Part shown: positions 1 through 5,757 of the stretch, piece by piece | How the letters are laid out: the number at the start of each line of letters is the position of its first letter | Numbering within the stretch: the first letter of the stretch is position 1 | Assembly: GCA_031275075.1 (NCBI GenBank) | Contig: JAISPI010000083.1 | Coordinates: 1-10,015, forward strand | Origin: Burkholderiales bacterium | GTDB taxonomy: Bacteria; Pseudomonadota; Gammaproteobacteria; Burkholderiales; Casimicrobiaceae | DNA: 10,015 bases | Reading direction: 5' to 3' | Notes under the pieces: generated by a model | What the model was told of the DNA's origin: nothing | What the model saw: the letters and a program-made list of their open reading frames with translations, nothing else | Databases searched by the model: none | Program-made: the position numbers and the translations under genes

Positions 1-1
1 C

Positions 2-634
2 ACGTCGTCCGCGCCCGTACACATCTATGAAGGCGATGTCACCGATGCGTCGGCACTACAATACGCTGCTCAGGATTTCCTCGCTACCACCGGTGTTCCA
101 AACATCGTCATCGCCAATGCCGGTGTTTCGCACGGCACCGTCACCGGCGGTGAAGGCGAAGCCGATCTGCCCGTTTTTCGGGAAGTGTTCGACACCAACG
201 TGATGGGTGTCGTCAACACTTTCCATCCGTTCATTAACGCGATGCGTCATGCGCGTTGCGGCACACTGGTCGGCGTTGCCAGCGTTGCCGGTTTTCGCGG
301 TCTGCCCGGTTCCGGCGCTTATTCCGCTTCGAAAGCCGCCGCCATTTCATACCTTGAAAGCCTGCGGGTCGAACTGCGCGGCAGCGGCATTGCTGTTGTC
401 ACCTTGTGTCCCGGCTTCATCGCCACACCGATGACTGCGAACAATCCGTATTCAATGCCGTTTTTGATCTCGGCTTCCCAAGCAGCCGACTTGATGGTGC
501 GAGCCATTGCGAAAAAGAAACGTCGCTACGTTTTCCCGTGGCCGATGATGCTTGCCAGCAAACTGTTGCGCGTGTTGCCGAATGTCGTTTACGACGCGCT
601 TTCCGCCAGCGCGCCGCGTAAGCCGCGAAAATAA
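2..634 (+). CDS. Short-chain dehydrogenase/reductase (SDR), 5' end missing
   Basis: The reading frame is open from base 2 to the TAA at 632-634, giving 210 visible residues. SDRs usually have about 250, so roughly 40-50 N-terminal residues, including the glycine-rich TGxxxGIG cofactor loop, lie outside the window. Seen in the sequence (numbered from the first visible codon): the GDVTD adenine-pocket segment at 11-15, the NAG motif at 39-41, the structural or catalytic Asn66, catalytic Ser94, and the YSASK motif with Tyr107 and Lys111. The Ser-Tyr spacing of 13 is normal for classical SDRs, and the PGF motif follows at the expected place. The enzyme should be a cytoplasmic NAD(P)-dependent oxidoreductase, but its substrate cannot be told. 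The basic C-terminus (APRKPRK) and the segment before it (residues about 175-200) could contact the membrane; this is inference. The family call is secure. Confidence 0.9.
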   Translation, partial: TSSAPVHIYEGDVTDASALQYAAQDFLATTGVPNIVIANAGVSHGTVTGGEGEADLPVFREVFDTNVMGVVNTFHPFINAMRHARCGTLVGVASVAGFRGLPGSGAYSASKAAAISYLESLRVELRGSGIAVVTLCPGFIATPMTANNPYSMPFLISASQAADLMVRAIAKKKRRYVFPWPMMLASKLLRVLPNVVYDALSASAPRKPRK

Positions 635-674
635 TTCCTTTCATTTTTGTCACTGTCCCGTCACACTTCTGTGC

Positions 675-696
675 CACAATGTCCGCCGACATTGTG
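675..696. promoter_or_regulatory. Perfect 9-bp inverted repeat upstream of the DUF3422 gene
   Basis: CACAATGTC at 675-683 is the exact reverse complement of GACATTGTG at 688-696, with a CGCC spacer. It lies in the 81-base gap between the SDR stop and the DUF3422 start, ending 19 bases before the ATG. It could be a dimeric repressor operator or an mRNA hairpin near the ribosome binding site. No T-run follows, so it is not an ordinary intrinsic terminator. The bound factor is unknown. Confidence 0.4.
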
Positions 697-715
697 CTTT
701 CTGAAAATAACGACC

Positions 716-2050
716 ATGAACGAATCAGATAACTTTTCCGCGTCATCGTTGTGGGGCTTGAATATTTATCCGCTGCGAACGGCGCTCGACCGCGAATTTC
801 ACGCGCGTCCCTATGAAAACGTTCAACCGCCATTGCGTGTCATGCATTTGGTGATGGTCACAGAGCCGCCACAAGCCGAACAAACGCATGAACATGTGGC
901 GCGTCTTTGCGAACATTTCGGGGTCGCCGCCCCCATGCCCGGTGACACCGCGCATTTCAGAACACGTTGTAATGAAACCTTGTCGCTGAAATGGGAGCGG
1001 CACCAGGAATTTTCGACTTATACGTTTTTTCTTTCCGGCGTATTCGTCGAACCTTTTTCCGATATTTTTGAAACCTTGCTTCCAGCCGCATGGCTTGGCA
1101 GCATTCCCGGCGATCTGTTGGTCGCCATTCGGTTGGCGTTCGAGCCGGCGACCACTCCCGCGCGCACTTTGGCGCAATTGCATGAAATCTTCGGCACAAC
1201 ACATCTGGTCGGCGCCCAAGTGATCAGCGGTAACGCCAGCGTGTACAGCGATTTTCTGGCGGACCACAACGGCTTTTCGCACATTCTTGTGCAAGACCAT
1301 CGTTTAACCGGACATCAGCCGGGACGCCTGGTGCAACGTCTGCTCGATATCGAAACCTATCGGGCAATGGCGATTCTCGGTTTTCCGCGCATGCGTTATC
1401 TCACGCAGGAATTGAGCCGGATGGAGCAACATTTGAGCGCTCTTACCGCTTCGCTGGCGCAGGACTCCGATCCCGAACACGACAAGAAAATCCTGCAAGA
1501 ATTGATGCGGCTGGCTGGTGAAACCGAACACATTTCAGCAATGGCGGCTTACCGTTCCTCCGCTGGCCGCGCTTATCACGCGCTGGTGCAACACCGGTTG
1601 AAAGAATTGCGCGAGACACGGATCGAAGGCTTGCCGCCGATCCATGAATTTCTGGAGCGCCGTTTTGCACCGGCGATGCGTACCATTGAAGCAGCGCACG
1701 AGAGACTGGAGCGTTTGTCGCAGCGGGTCGCCCGCGCCGCCACCTTGTTGCGCACAACCGTCGATGTGGCGTTGGCGGAACAAAACAGCGCGCGTCTGGC
1801 GTCGATGAACCAGCGCGTCAAGCTGCAATTGCGGTTGCAGGAAATGGTTGAAGGTTTGTCGGTTGTCGTCATCGGTTATTACCTGACAAGCCTGCTCGGC
1901 TACTGCTACAAAGCGCTGGCGCATATGGGTGTTCCGATCAACGTCGATATCGCGATTGCCGCTACCATTCCGTTTGTGTTGCTCGGTATTGGACTAACGG
2001 TTCGCTGGCGCCGCAAAAAATTGATGGCAACGCATACCGGGCCGGCATAA
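716..2050 (+). CDS. DUF3422 family membrane-anchored protein
   Basis: A 444-residue protein of a conserved proteobacterial family without an established function. Seen: the opening block around residues 14-45 with the REFHARP motif, which is characteristic of DUF3422; a long helical middle, about residues 225-375, rich in Leu, Glu, Arg and Gln, with coiled-coil character; and two hydrophobic segments near the C-terminus (about 381-401 and 410-429) followed by a basic WRRKK tail. The likely picture is a large cytoplasmic domain tethered to the inner membrane by a C-terminal hairpin. The frame is also open back to 647, but that start would run through the inverted repeat at 675-696 and the added residues look unlike the family, so the ATG at 716 is preferred. 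No strong Shine-Dalgarno site precedes it. The family is well supported, the function is not known. Confidence 0.85.
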   Translation: MNESDNFSASSLWGLNIYPLRTALDREFHARPYENVQPPLRVMHLVMVTEPPQAEQTHEHVARLCEHFGVAAPMPGDTAHFRTRCNETLSLKWERHQEFSTYTFFLSGVFVEPFSDIFETLLPAAWLGSIPGDLLVAIRLAFEPATTPARTLAQLHEIFGTTHLVGAQVISGNASVYSDFLADHNGFSHILVQDHRLTGHQPGRLVQRLLDIETYRAMAILGFPRMRYLTQELSRMEQHLSALTASLAQDSDPEHDKKILQELMRLAGETEHISAMAAYRSSAGRAYHALVQHRLKELRETRIEGLPPIHEFLERRFAPAMRTIEAAHERLERLSQRVARAATLLRTTVDVALAEQNSARLASMNQRVKLQLRLQEMVEGLSVVVIGYYLTSLLGYCYKALAHMGVPINVDIAIAATIPFVLLGIGLTVRWRRKKLMATHTGPA

Positions 2051-2083
2051 GAAATGCCTCAATTTGTAAAAATTCATCCGGGA

Positions 2084-2113
2084 TTGAGCCGCGCCGCTGA
2101 TTCCGGGTATAAT
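2084..2113 (+). promoter_or_regulatory. Sigma70-type promoter before the pyrimidine cluster
   Basis: TTGAGC at 2084-2089 and a perfect TATAAT at 2108-2113 are separated by 18 bases. Transcription would start around 2118-2122. The promoter lies after the DUF3422 stop (2050) and before the terminator at 2271-2297, so any transcript starting here must pass or stop at that terminator before reaching the amidohydrolase gene. Confidence 0.6.
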
Positions 2114-2119
2114 GTGGCT

Positions 2120-2297
2120 CCAGCGCATGTGCTGGCTTTTTTTCGCCCATGCTTCCGGTTTGCTTTTTTTGTGATTGTTAAAAACGATGCTCCGCTACCT
2201 GCTGACACCACGAATCCGAAAGAATGTTGTTTTCCGTGACCGCGCTTTGCGGAGCCGTTCTGTTTTATGAAATCCCCCGTTTTGGGGGATTTTTTTT
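2120..2297 (+). ncRNA. Structured leader RNA or small RNA ending in an intrinsic terminator
   Basis: From the predicted start near 2120 to the terminator is about 178 bases. Seen: a 5' hairpin (CCAGC at 2120-2124 with GCTGG at 2131-2135) followed by seven T at 2137-2143; a second T7 run at 2164-2170; a long-range stem of GCTCCGC (2189-2195) with GCGGAGC (2249-2255), extended by AACG (2183-2186) with CGTT (2256-2259) past a 2-base bulge; a small hairpin CCGC/GCGG (2240-2243 with 2249-2252) that competes with the long stem; then the terminator. A 27-codon ATG frame, rich in arginine (7 of 27), runs from 2187 to a TGA at 2268-2270, one base before the terminator stem, but it has no clear ribosome binding site. 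This could be an attenuator leader for the pyr genes or an independent small RNA. It does not match a 6S RNA or a tRNA by eye. Confidence 0.4.
2271..2297 (+). terminator. Intrinsic terminator between promoter and pyr cluster
   Basis: AATCCCCC at 2271-2278 pairs with GGGGGATT at 2284-2291 across a GTTTT loop, and the T-run continues to 2297. The stem is GC-rich and the tail is long, so it should be efficient. It ends 24 bases before the amidohydrolase start, so it either closes the short transcript from 2084-2113 or acts as an attenuator. Confidence 0.85.
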
Positions 2298-2320
2298 AAA
2301 TCTGATTTGAGAAGAATGCT

Positions 2321-3433
2321 TTGAAACACCGCACGATACCGACGGAAATACTACGCCCCCGCCACTTCACTGGAGCTTATGCCGTGCAAACTCTGCCCTC
2401 GCCGAACACTTTGCGTACTCTGATCGAACCACTCATTCATCAGCATGGCGGCTGGGTCAATGCCCACGCCCACGCCGATCGCGCCTTTACGCTCGACGCG
2501 CACATGCTCGAAATTTATTGCACGCAAACGCTGGATCGTAAGTGGGATGCGATTGACACGCTGAAACGCAACTCGTCAATCGATGATTATTATGGACGCT
2601 TCTGTCAGACCATCGAACTGATGATTGAGCAGGGCGTCACCGCGATGTGCTCCTTCGTTGACATTGATCCGGCCGCCGGCGATCGCGCCATCCAGGGCGC
2701 GCTACGCGCCCGCGAACTGTACCGCGACGACATCACCGTGCTCTACGCCAATCAAACGCTCAAAGGCGTCATCGATCCCGATGCTCGCGCCTGGTTCGAC
2801 CGGGGCGCTGAAATGGTCGACATCATCGGCGCATTGCCGAAGCGCGATGAACGCGATTTCGGCCGTGGCTCTGAAGCGCTCGACATCGTACTCGGCGTCG
2901 CCAAAGCGATGAACAAAATGGTTCACGCTCACGTTGATCAATTCAACGATGCGCACGAATACGAAACCGAGCAGTTGTGCAACAAAACTGTCGAACACGG
3001 CATGCAGGGCCGCGTCGTCGCCATTCACGGCATCTCGATTGCTGCCCACGCCAAACAATACCGGCTGCGTCTCTACGAAAAAATGCGCAGCTCCGGCGTG
3101 ATGACCATTGCCTGTCCGATGGCGTGGATCGATACGCCGCGCTCGGAATTTGTCGGGCCGGCGCACAACGCGTTGACGCCAATCGATGAACTGATTCCGG
3201 CCGGTGTCACCGTCGCCATCGGCACCGACAACATCAGTGATGCAATGGTGCCCTTCTGCGAAGGCGACATGTGGCGCGAACTGTCGCTGCTTTCTGCCGG
3301 TTGCCGCTATACCAATTTCGACGAACTTGTGCGTATCGCCACCGACAACGGCCGTCGCGCACTGGGTCTGCCGCTGTTGAATGTGCCGAACGCCAACGAG
3401 GAAAACGCTCATGCCCACGCGACCATTTTATGA
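2321..3433 (+). CDS. CodA/AtzC-like metal-dependent amidohydrolase
   Basis: A 370-residue TIM-barrel amidohydrolase related to cytosine deaminase and N-isopropylammelide amidohydrolase. Seen: metal-ligand pair His49 and His51 in NAHAHAD, His204 in HVDQ, His236 in AIHGIS, and Asp303 in GTDN. No lysine bridge of the binuclear type is evident, so a single metal ion is expected. In E. coli CodA the third ligand is followed three residues later by the catalytic Glu217 (HCDE); here that position is Gln207. The substrate may therefore not be cytosine. The gene heads a cluster with dihydroorotate dehydrogenase, OPRT and OMP decarboxylase, so a pyrimidine or related cyclic amide substrate is likely (inference). 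The TTG at 2321 has a GAGAAG element six bases upstream. A GTG at 2384 with GGAG at 2372-2375 is a serious alternative and would remove 21 residues. The 3' end overlaps the next gene by 23 bases. Confidence 0.75.
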   Translation: MKHRTIPTEILRPRHFTGAYAVQTLPSPNTLRTLIEPLIHQHGGWVNAHAHADRAFTLDAHMLEIYCTQTLDRKWDAIDTLKRNSSIDDYYGRFCQTIELMIEQGVTAMCSFVDIDPAAGDRAIQGALRARELYRDDITVLYANQTLKGVIDPDARAWFDRGAEMVDIIGALPKRDERDFGRGSEALDIVLGVAKAMNKMVHAHVDQFNDAHEYETEQLCNKTVEHGMQGRVVAIHGISIAAHAKQYRLRLYEKMRSSGVMTIACPMAWIDTPRSEFVGPAHNALTPIDELIPAGVTVAIGTDNISDAMVPFCEGDMWRELSLLSAGCRYTNFDELVRIATDNGRRALGLPLLNVPNANEENAHAHATIL

Positions 3434-4493
3434 TCCGTCGCTGAGTTACGAAGACAATTACGCGCGCGGCCCCTTCGGGCTGTTTGCAACAGCACCCGCG
3501 CCCGCAACACCGCGCGCCGATGCCGTGCCGCGTGAACGTTTTCTCGGCATTCCGGTGCATAGCACCTTCGGCATTCCGGCCGGGCCGTTGCTCAACAGCC
3601 GTTTCGCCGCCGCCGCTTTTGCGCACGGTTTCGATCTGTGCGTGTACAAGACCGTGCGCAGCGCAGCGCATCCCTGCCATTCCTTTCCGAACACGCTGGC
3701 CGTCGAAAGCGATGCCGATCTGCTTCCCAACCAGACAGTAATCGCCCATCCGGCTTGTGCCCTCGGCGAAACACCGCCGCGCTCAATCACCAATTCGTTC
3801 GGCGTGCCATCACAGTCACCGGACGTTTGGCAGCCCGATATGGCAGTCGCAGTACGCAGCGCCCAGCATGGACAAGTGCTGATCGGCAGCTTTCAGGGCA
3901 GCGGCGAAGGCGTCGCGCAAATCGGCGATTATGCGCGCGCTGCGCGGTTGGTCGTCGAAACCGGCGCGCCGGTACTTGAAGCCAATCTGTCCTGTCCCAA
4001 CGAAGGTAAAAAAGGGCTTTTGTGCTTCGATCTCGATAAAGTCAAAGCTGTTGTTGACGCCATCCGGAAAGAAGTTCCGGATCGGCCGTTGTTGCTCAAA
4101 CTCGCGTACTTTGAAGACGCTTCCGCATTGGATGCGCTGGTCTGTGCGCTGGCCAGTAAAGTGGACGGCTTCTGCGCAATCAACACATTGTCGGCACGCG
4201 TTGTCGACGCCAACGGACAACCGGCATTGCCCGGCGCCGGTCGAGACATCAGCGGCATTTGCGGCGCGGCGATTCGCTGGGCAGGCTTGTTGATGGCTCA
4301 GAGGCTTAACGCCGTTCGTATGACCCGTGGTTTGAACTTCGCTATCGTTGCCAACGGCGGCGTCTTGACGCCCGCCGACGATGCCGCCTACCGTCAAGCC
4401 GGCGCCGACGCCGTAATGAGCGCCACCGGCGCCATGTGGAACCCCTATCTTGCTCAACAAATCAAAAAGGAACGCTGCCATGACCTCACATAA
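3411..4493 (+). CDS. Class 1-like dihydroorotate dehydrogenase
   Basis: A 360-residue FMN-dependent barrel enzyme expected to oxidise dihydroorotate to orotate. Seen: Lys80 in a YKT segment, NLSCPN at 192-197 with Cys195 at the position of the class 1 catalytic base (class 2 enzymes have serine), Lys230 in LLLKLA, Asn258 in AINTL, a GAGRDISG stretch around 275-282, and a C-terminal NGGV phosphate-binding loop at 315-318. No hydrophobic N-terminal extension of the membrane-bound class 2 type is present. It is longer than typical class 1A enzymes (about 310). No PyrK partner is in the window, so the electron acceptor is unknown. ATG at 3411 is chosen because GAGGAAA lies at 3398-3404; an ATG at 3381 is in frame but has no such site. 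The start overlaps the amidohydrolase and the end overlaps the next gene, which implies translational coupling. Confidence 0.8.
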   Translation: MPTRPFYDPSLSYEDNYARGPFGLFATAPAPATPRADAVPRERFLGIPVHSTFGIPAGPLLNSRFAAAAFAHGFDLCVYKTVRSAAHPCHSFPNTLAVESDADLLPNQTVIAHPACALGETPPRSITNSFGVPSQSPDVWQPDMAVAVRSAQHGQVLIGSFQGSGEGVAQIGDYARAARLVVETGAPVLEANLSCPNEGKKGLLCFDLDKVKAVVDAIRKEVPDRPLLLKLAYFEDASALDALVCALASKVDGFCAINTLSARVVDANGQPALPGAGRDISGICGAAIRWAGLLMAQRLNAVRMTRGLNFAIVANGGVLTPADDAAYRQAGADAVMSATGAMWNPYLAQQIKKERCHDLT

Positions 4494-5163
4494 CCCTGCT
4501 CCGATCACGACCGCGATGCTGGCCGAACACCTGCTGCGCATCCACGCGATCATTTTTCTGGTTGAGCAACCACTGCGTTTCAAGTCGGGGCTGATCTCTC
4601 CGGTTTATGTTGATAACCGCAGTTTGATTTACCACCCGCAAGCCTGGCATGTCCTTATCGACGCCATCAGTTCCCACATTGCGGCGGGCGGGTTTCAATT
4701 CGACATTATTGCCGGTGTTGAAACCGCCGGTATTCCGCACAGTTCCGTGCTCGCGTACCGGCGGAATGTGCCCAGCGTTTTCGTGCGCAAACAAACCAAG
4801 ACGCACGGCACCCGAAACCGCGTCGAGGGTGGCGACGTGCGCGACAAACGCGTATTGCTGATTGAAGACCACATCTCGACCGGTCTTTCCAGTCTCGATG
4901 GCATCCAGGCATTGCGTCAAGCCGGCGCAATCGTGACCGACTGTCTGAGCATCACCAGCTACAACTTTGCCGAAGCGCGACAGGCATTTGCCGAAGCCAA
5001 CGTTACACCGCATACACTGCTGACCTTCGACGCGATTCTTGATACCGCCGTGCGTTGCGGCTTTTTCGATGACAAGAAAAAAGCCATTATTGCCGACTGG
5101 CTGGCGGATCCCTGGCCGTGGGCCGAAAAGAACGGTGTAACCGCTACCGCTGTTGAAAACTGA
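4480..5163 (+). CDS. pyrE: Orotate phosphoribosyltransferase
   Basis: A 227-residue type I phosphoribosyltransferase, close to the usual OPRT length of about 210. It joins orotate and PRPP to give OMP. Seen: the SGLISPVYVDNR block at 36-47, which is the OPRT signature for orotate and dimer contacts; GVETAGIP at 79-86; the flexible catalytic loop VRKQTKTHG at 102-110; and the PRPP-binding loop LLIEDHISTG at 126-135 with the acidic pair Glu129-Asp130. His131 is unusual, since most OPRTs have a small hydrophobic residue there. The ATG at 4480 has AAGGAA at 4467-4472; a TTG at 4450 is in frame but lies inside the preceding gene without a site. The 14-base overlap with the dehydrogenase gene shows a tight operon. 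It acts in the cytoplasm just before PyrF in the UMP pathway. Confidence 0.85.
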   Translation: MTSHNPAPITTAMLAEHLLRIHAIIFLVEQPLRFKSGLISPVYVDNRSLIYHPQAWHVLIDAISSHIAAGGFQFDIIAGVETAGIPHSSVLAYRRNVPSVFVRKQTKTHGTRNRVEGGDVRDKRVLLIEDHISTGLSSLDGIQALRQAGAIVTDCLSITSYNFAEARQAFAEANVTPHTLLTFDAILDTAVRCGFFDDKKKAIIADWLADPWPWAEKNGVTATAVEN

Positions 5164-5220
5164 TCAGAGATCTATCCCCAAATTGGATCGTTGCCCAAAC
5201 GATTTGAGATAGGAGCCTCC

Positions 5221-5250
5221 GTCATTGCGAGTGTAGCGAAGCAATCCAGT
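5221..5250 (+). repeat. Inverted repeat copy 1 (left end)
   Basis: Begins GTCATTGCGA and ends AGCAATCCAG. These outer and inner 10-mers are exact reverse complements of the ends of copy 3 at 5612-5653. The middle is nine to ten bases and differs. Together with copy 2 it forms an imperfect palindrome of about 77 bases. Confidence 0.8.
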
Positions 5251-5266
5251 CATGTGCCAAAAATCT

Positions 5267-5297
5267 CTAGATTGCTCTACTTGTGTTACGCAATAAC
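5267..5297 (-). repeat. Inverted repeat copy 2 (degenerate, internal)
   Basis: Begins CTAGATTGCT and ends CGCAATAAC, matching the inverse of copy 1 (CTGGATTGCT...CGCAATGAC) with a few changes. It faces copy 1 across 16 bases. Its 3' part contains a TTACG/CGTAA hairpin (5286-5290 with 5297-5301) and lies just upstream of the GIY-YIG start, so it may also influence that gene's expression. Confidence 0.55.
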
Positions 5298-5314
5298 GTA
5301 AGAGAAGAAATAAA

Positions 5315-5611
5315 GTGTACGATTCAAAATACGGCTATGTGTATATTCTCTTTAACAGGAGAAACGGTACGCTATACACCGGAGTTACTTCAAATCTGAT
5401 TAAACGGGTATATGAACATAAAAACAAAATGGTTGAGGGTTTTACCTGTAAATATGAAGTTGATAAATTAGGCTATTATGAAGTACACGATACCGTAGTT
5501 TCAGCGATAGCACGTGAAAAGCAAATAAAAGGCGGCTCGAGGAAGAAGAAATTGACTTTGATCGAAAACATGAACCCCGAATGGAAAGATTTATATGATG
5601 CAATTGTTTGA
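5315..5611 (+). CDS. GIY-YIG single-domain nuclease
   Basis: A 98-residue protein made up only of a GIY-YIG catalytic domain, the usual size of stand-alone members such as the YhbQ type. Seen: YVYIL at 8-12 (the GIY strand), LYTGVT at 20-25 (the YIG strand), Arg31 in the following helix, Glu68 in the AREKQIKG segment as the likely metal ligand, and the NPEWKDL motif at 87-93. All key residues appear intact, so it is probably active as a metal-dependent DNA endonuclease, though its target is unknown. An in-frame stop at 5294-5296 leaves GTG at 5315 as the natural start; the nearest purine-rich site, AGAGAAG at 5301-5307, is weak. The stop codon abuts repeat copy 3. It is clearly richer in A and T than the pyr genes on both sides, which supports acquisition by transfer. 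Confidence 0.85.
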   Translation: MYDSKYGYVYILFNRRNGTLYTGVTSNLIKRVYEHKNKMVEGFTCKYEVDKLGYYEVHDTVVSAIAREKQIKGGSRKKKLTLIENMNPEWKDLYDAIV

Positions 5612-5653
5612 CTGGATTGCTTCCCGCTGCGCTTTGCTTGCGGTCGCAATGAC
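5612..5653 (-). repeat. Inverted repeat copy 3 (right end)
   Basis: Begins CTGGATTGCT immediately after the GIY-YIG stop and ends TCGCAATGAC. Its ends are exact reverse complements of copy 1, but its middle is about 12 bases longer and can itself fold (CCGC with GCGG). The last bases (ATGAC) overlap a possible -35 element for pyrF. Confidence 0.8.
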
Positions 5654-5678
5654 GCATAGCCGAAAGAGCGTTTACAAT
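5649..5678 (+). promoter_or_regulatory. Possible promoter for pyrF at the repeat junction
   Basis: ATGACG at 5649-5654 and TACAAT at 5673-5678 are 18 bases apart and match nine of twelve sigma70 consensus positions. The first half lies at the outer edge of repeat copy 3. The start would be near 5685, giving a leader of about 70 bases to the pyrF ATG. It would explain how pyrF is expressed after separation from pyrE. The match alone is modest. Confidence 0.3.
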
Positions 5679-5757
5679 GCTATTCACGCCTTACATGGCT
5701 TGCTCTACCGCCCTATTGTTTAAACAGTTGAAATAAAACCTAGAATCGAAATTCGCC

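Larger units (their letters stand above)
5221..5653. mobile_element. Candidate mobile unit: GIY-YIG gene flanked by inverted repeats
   Basis: An AT-rich single-gene insert lies between pyrE and pyrF, bounded by inverted copies of a repeat: GTCATTGCGA...AGCAATCCAG on the left (5221-5250) and its inverse on the right (5612-5653). A degenerate inverse copy also sits inside the left end (5267-5297). The rest of the pyr cluster is tightly overlapped, so this gap of nearly 600 bases looks secondary. No clear target-site duplication was seen. Small repeats of this type next to GIY-YIG genes recur in other bacterial genomes, to my recollection; how they move is not established. Mobility is an inference. 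Confidence 0.5.

Noticed and set aside
641..680. PhoB-like TGTCA repeats upstream of the DUF3422 gene
   Set aside because: The spacing and sequence do not hold to the 11-base direct-repeat pattern of a Pho box.
647..715. Extension of the DUF3422 protein to an upstream start
   Set aside because: It would translate the inverted repeat and add residues that do not resemble the family; the ATG at 716 starts close to the conserved block.
2120..2143. First leader hairpin with T7 as a stand-alone terminator
   Set aside because: It begins at the predicted transcript start and has only five pairs, so it would end a transcript of about 25 bases; a pause or 5' structure is more plausible.
2054..2239. 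61-codon frame on the + strand after the DUF3422 gene
   Set aside because: It runs through the TATAAT promoter and the leader stems, has no ribosome binding site and no recognisable features.
2702..3418. - strand frame of 238 codons opposite the amidohydrolase gene
   Set aside because: It is a shadow of the + strand gene, whose metal-ligand motifs are all in place.
3816..4583. - strand frame of 255 codons opposite the dehydrogenase and pyrE genes
   Set aside because: It is a shadow that spans two well-supported + strand genes.
5164..5220. Small hairpin ATCGTT/AACGAT after pyrE as a terminator
   Set aside because: The stem is only six pairs and no T-run follows.
5221..5653. CRISPR array
   Set aside because: The three repeat copies are in mixed orientation and unequal spacing, and enclose a gene.
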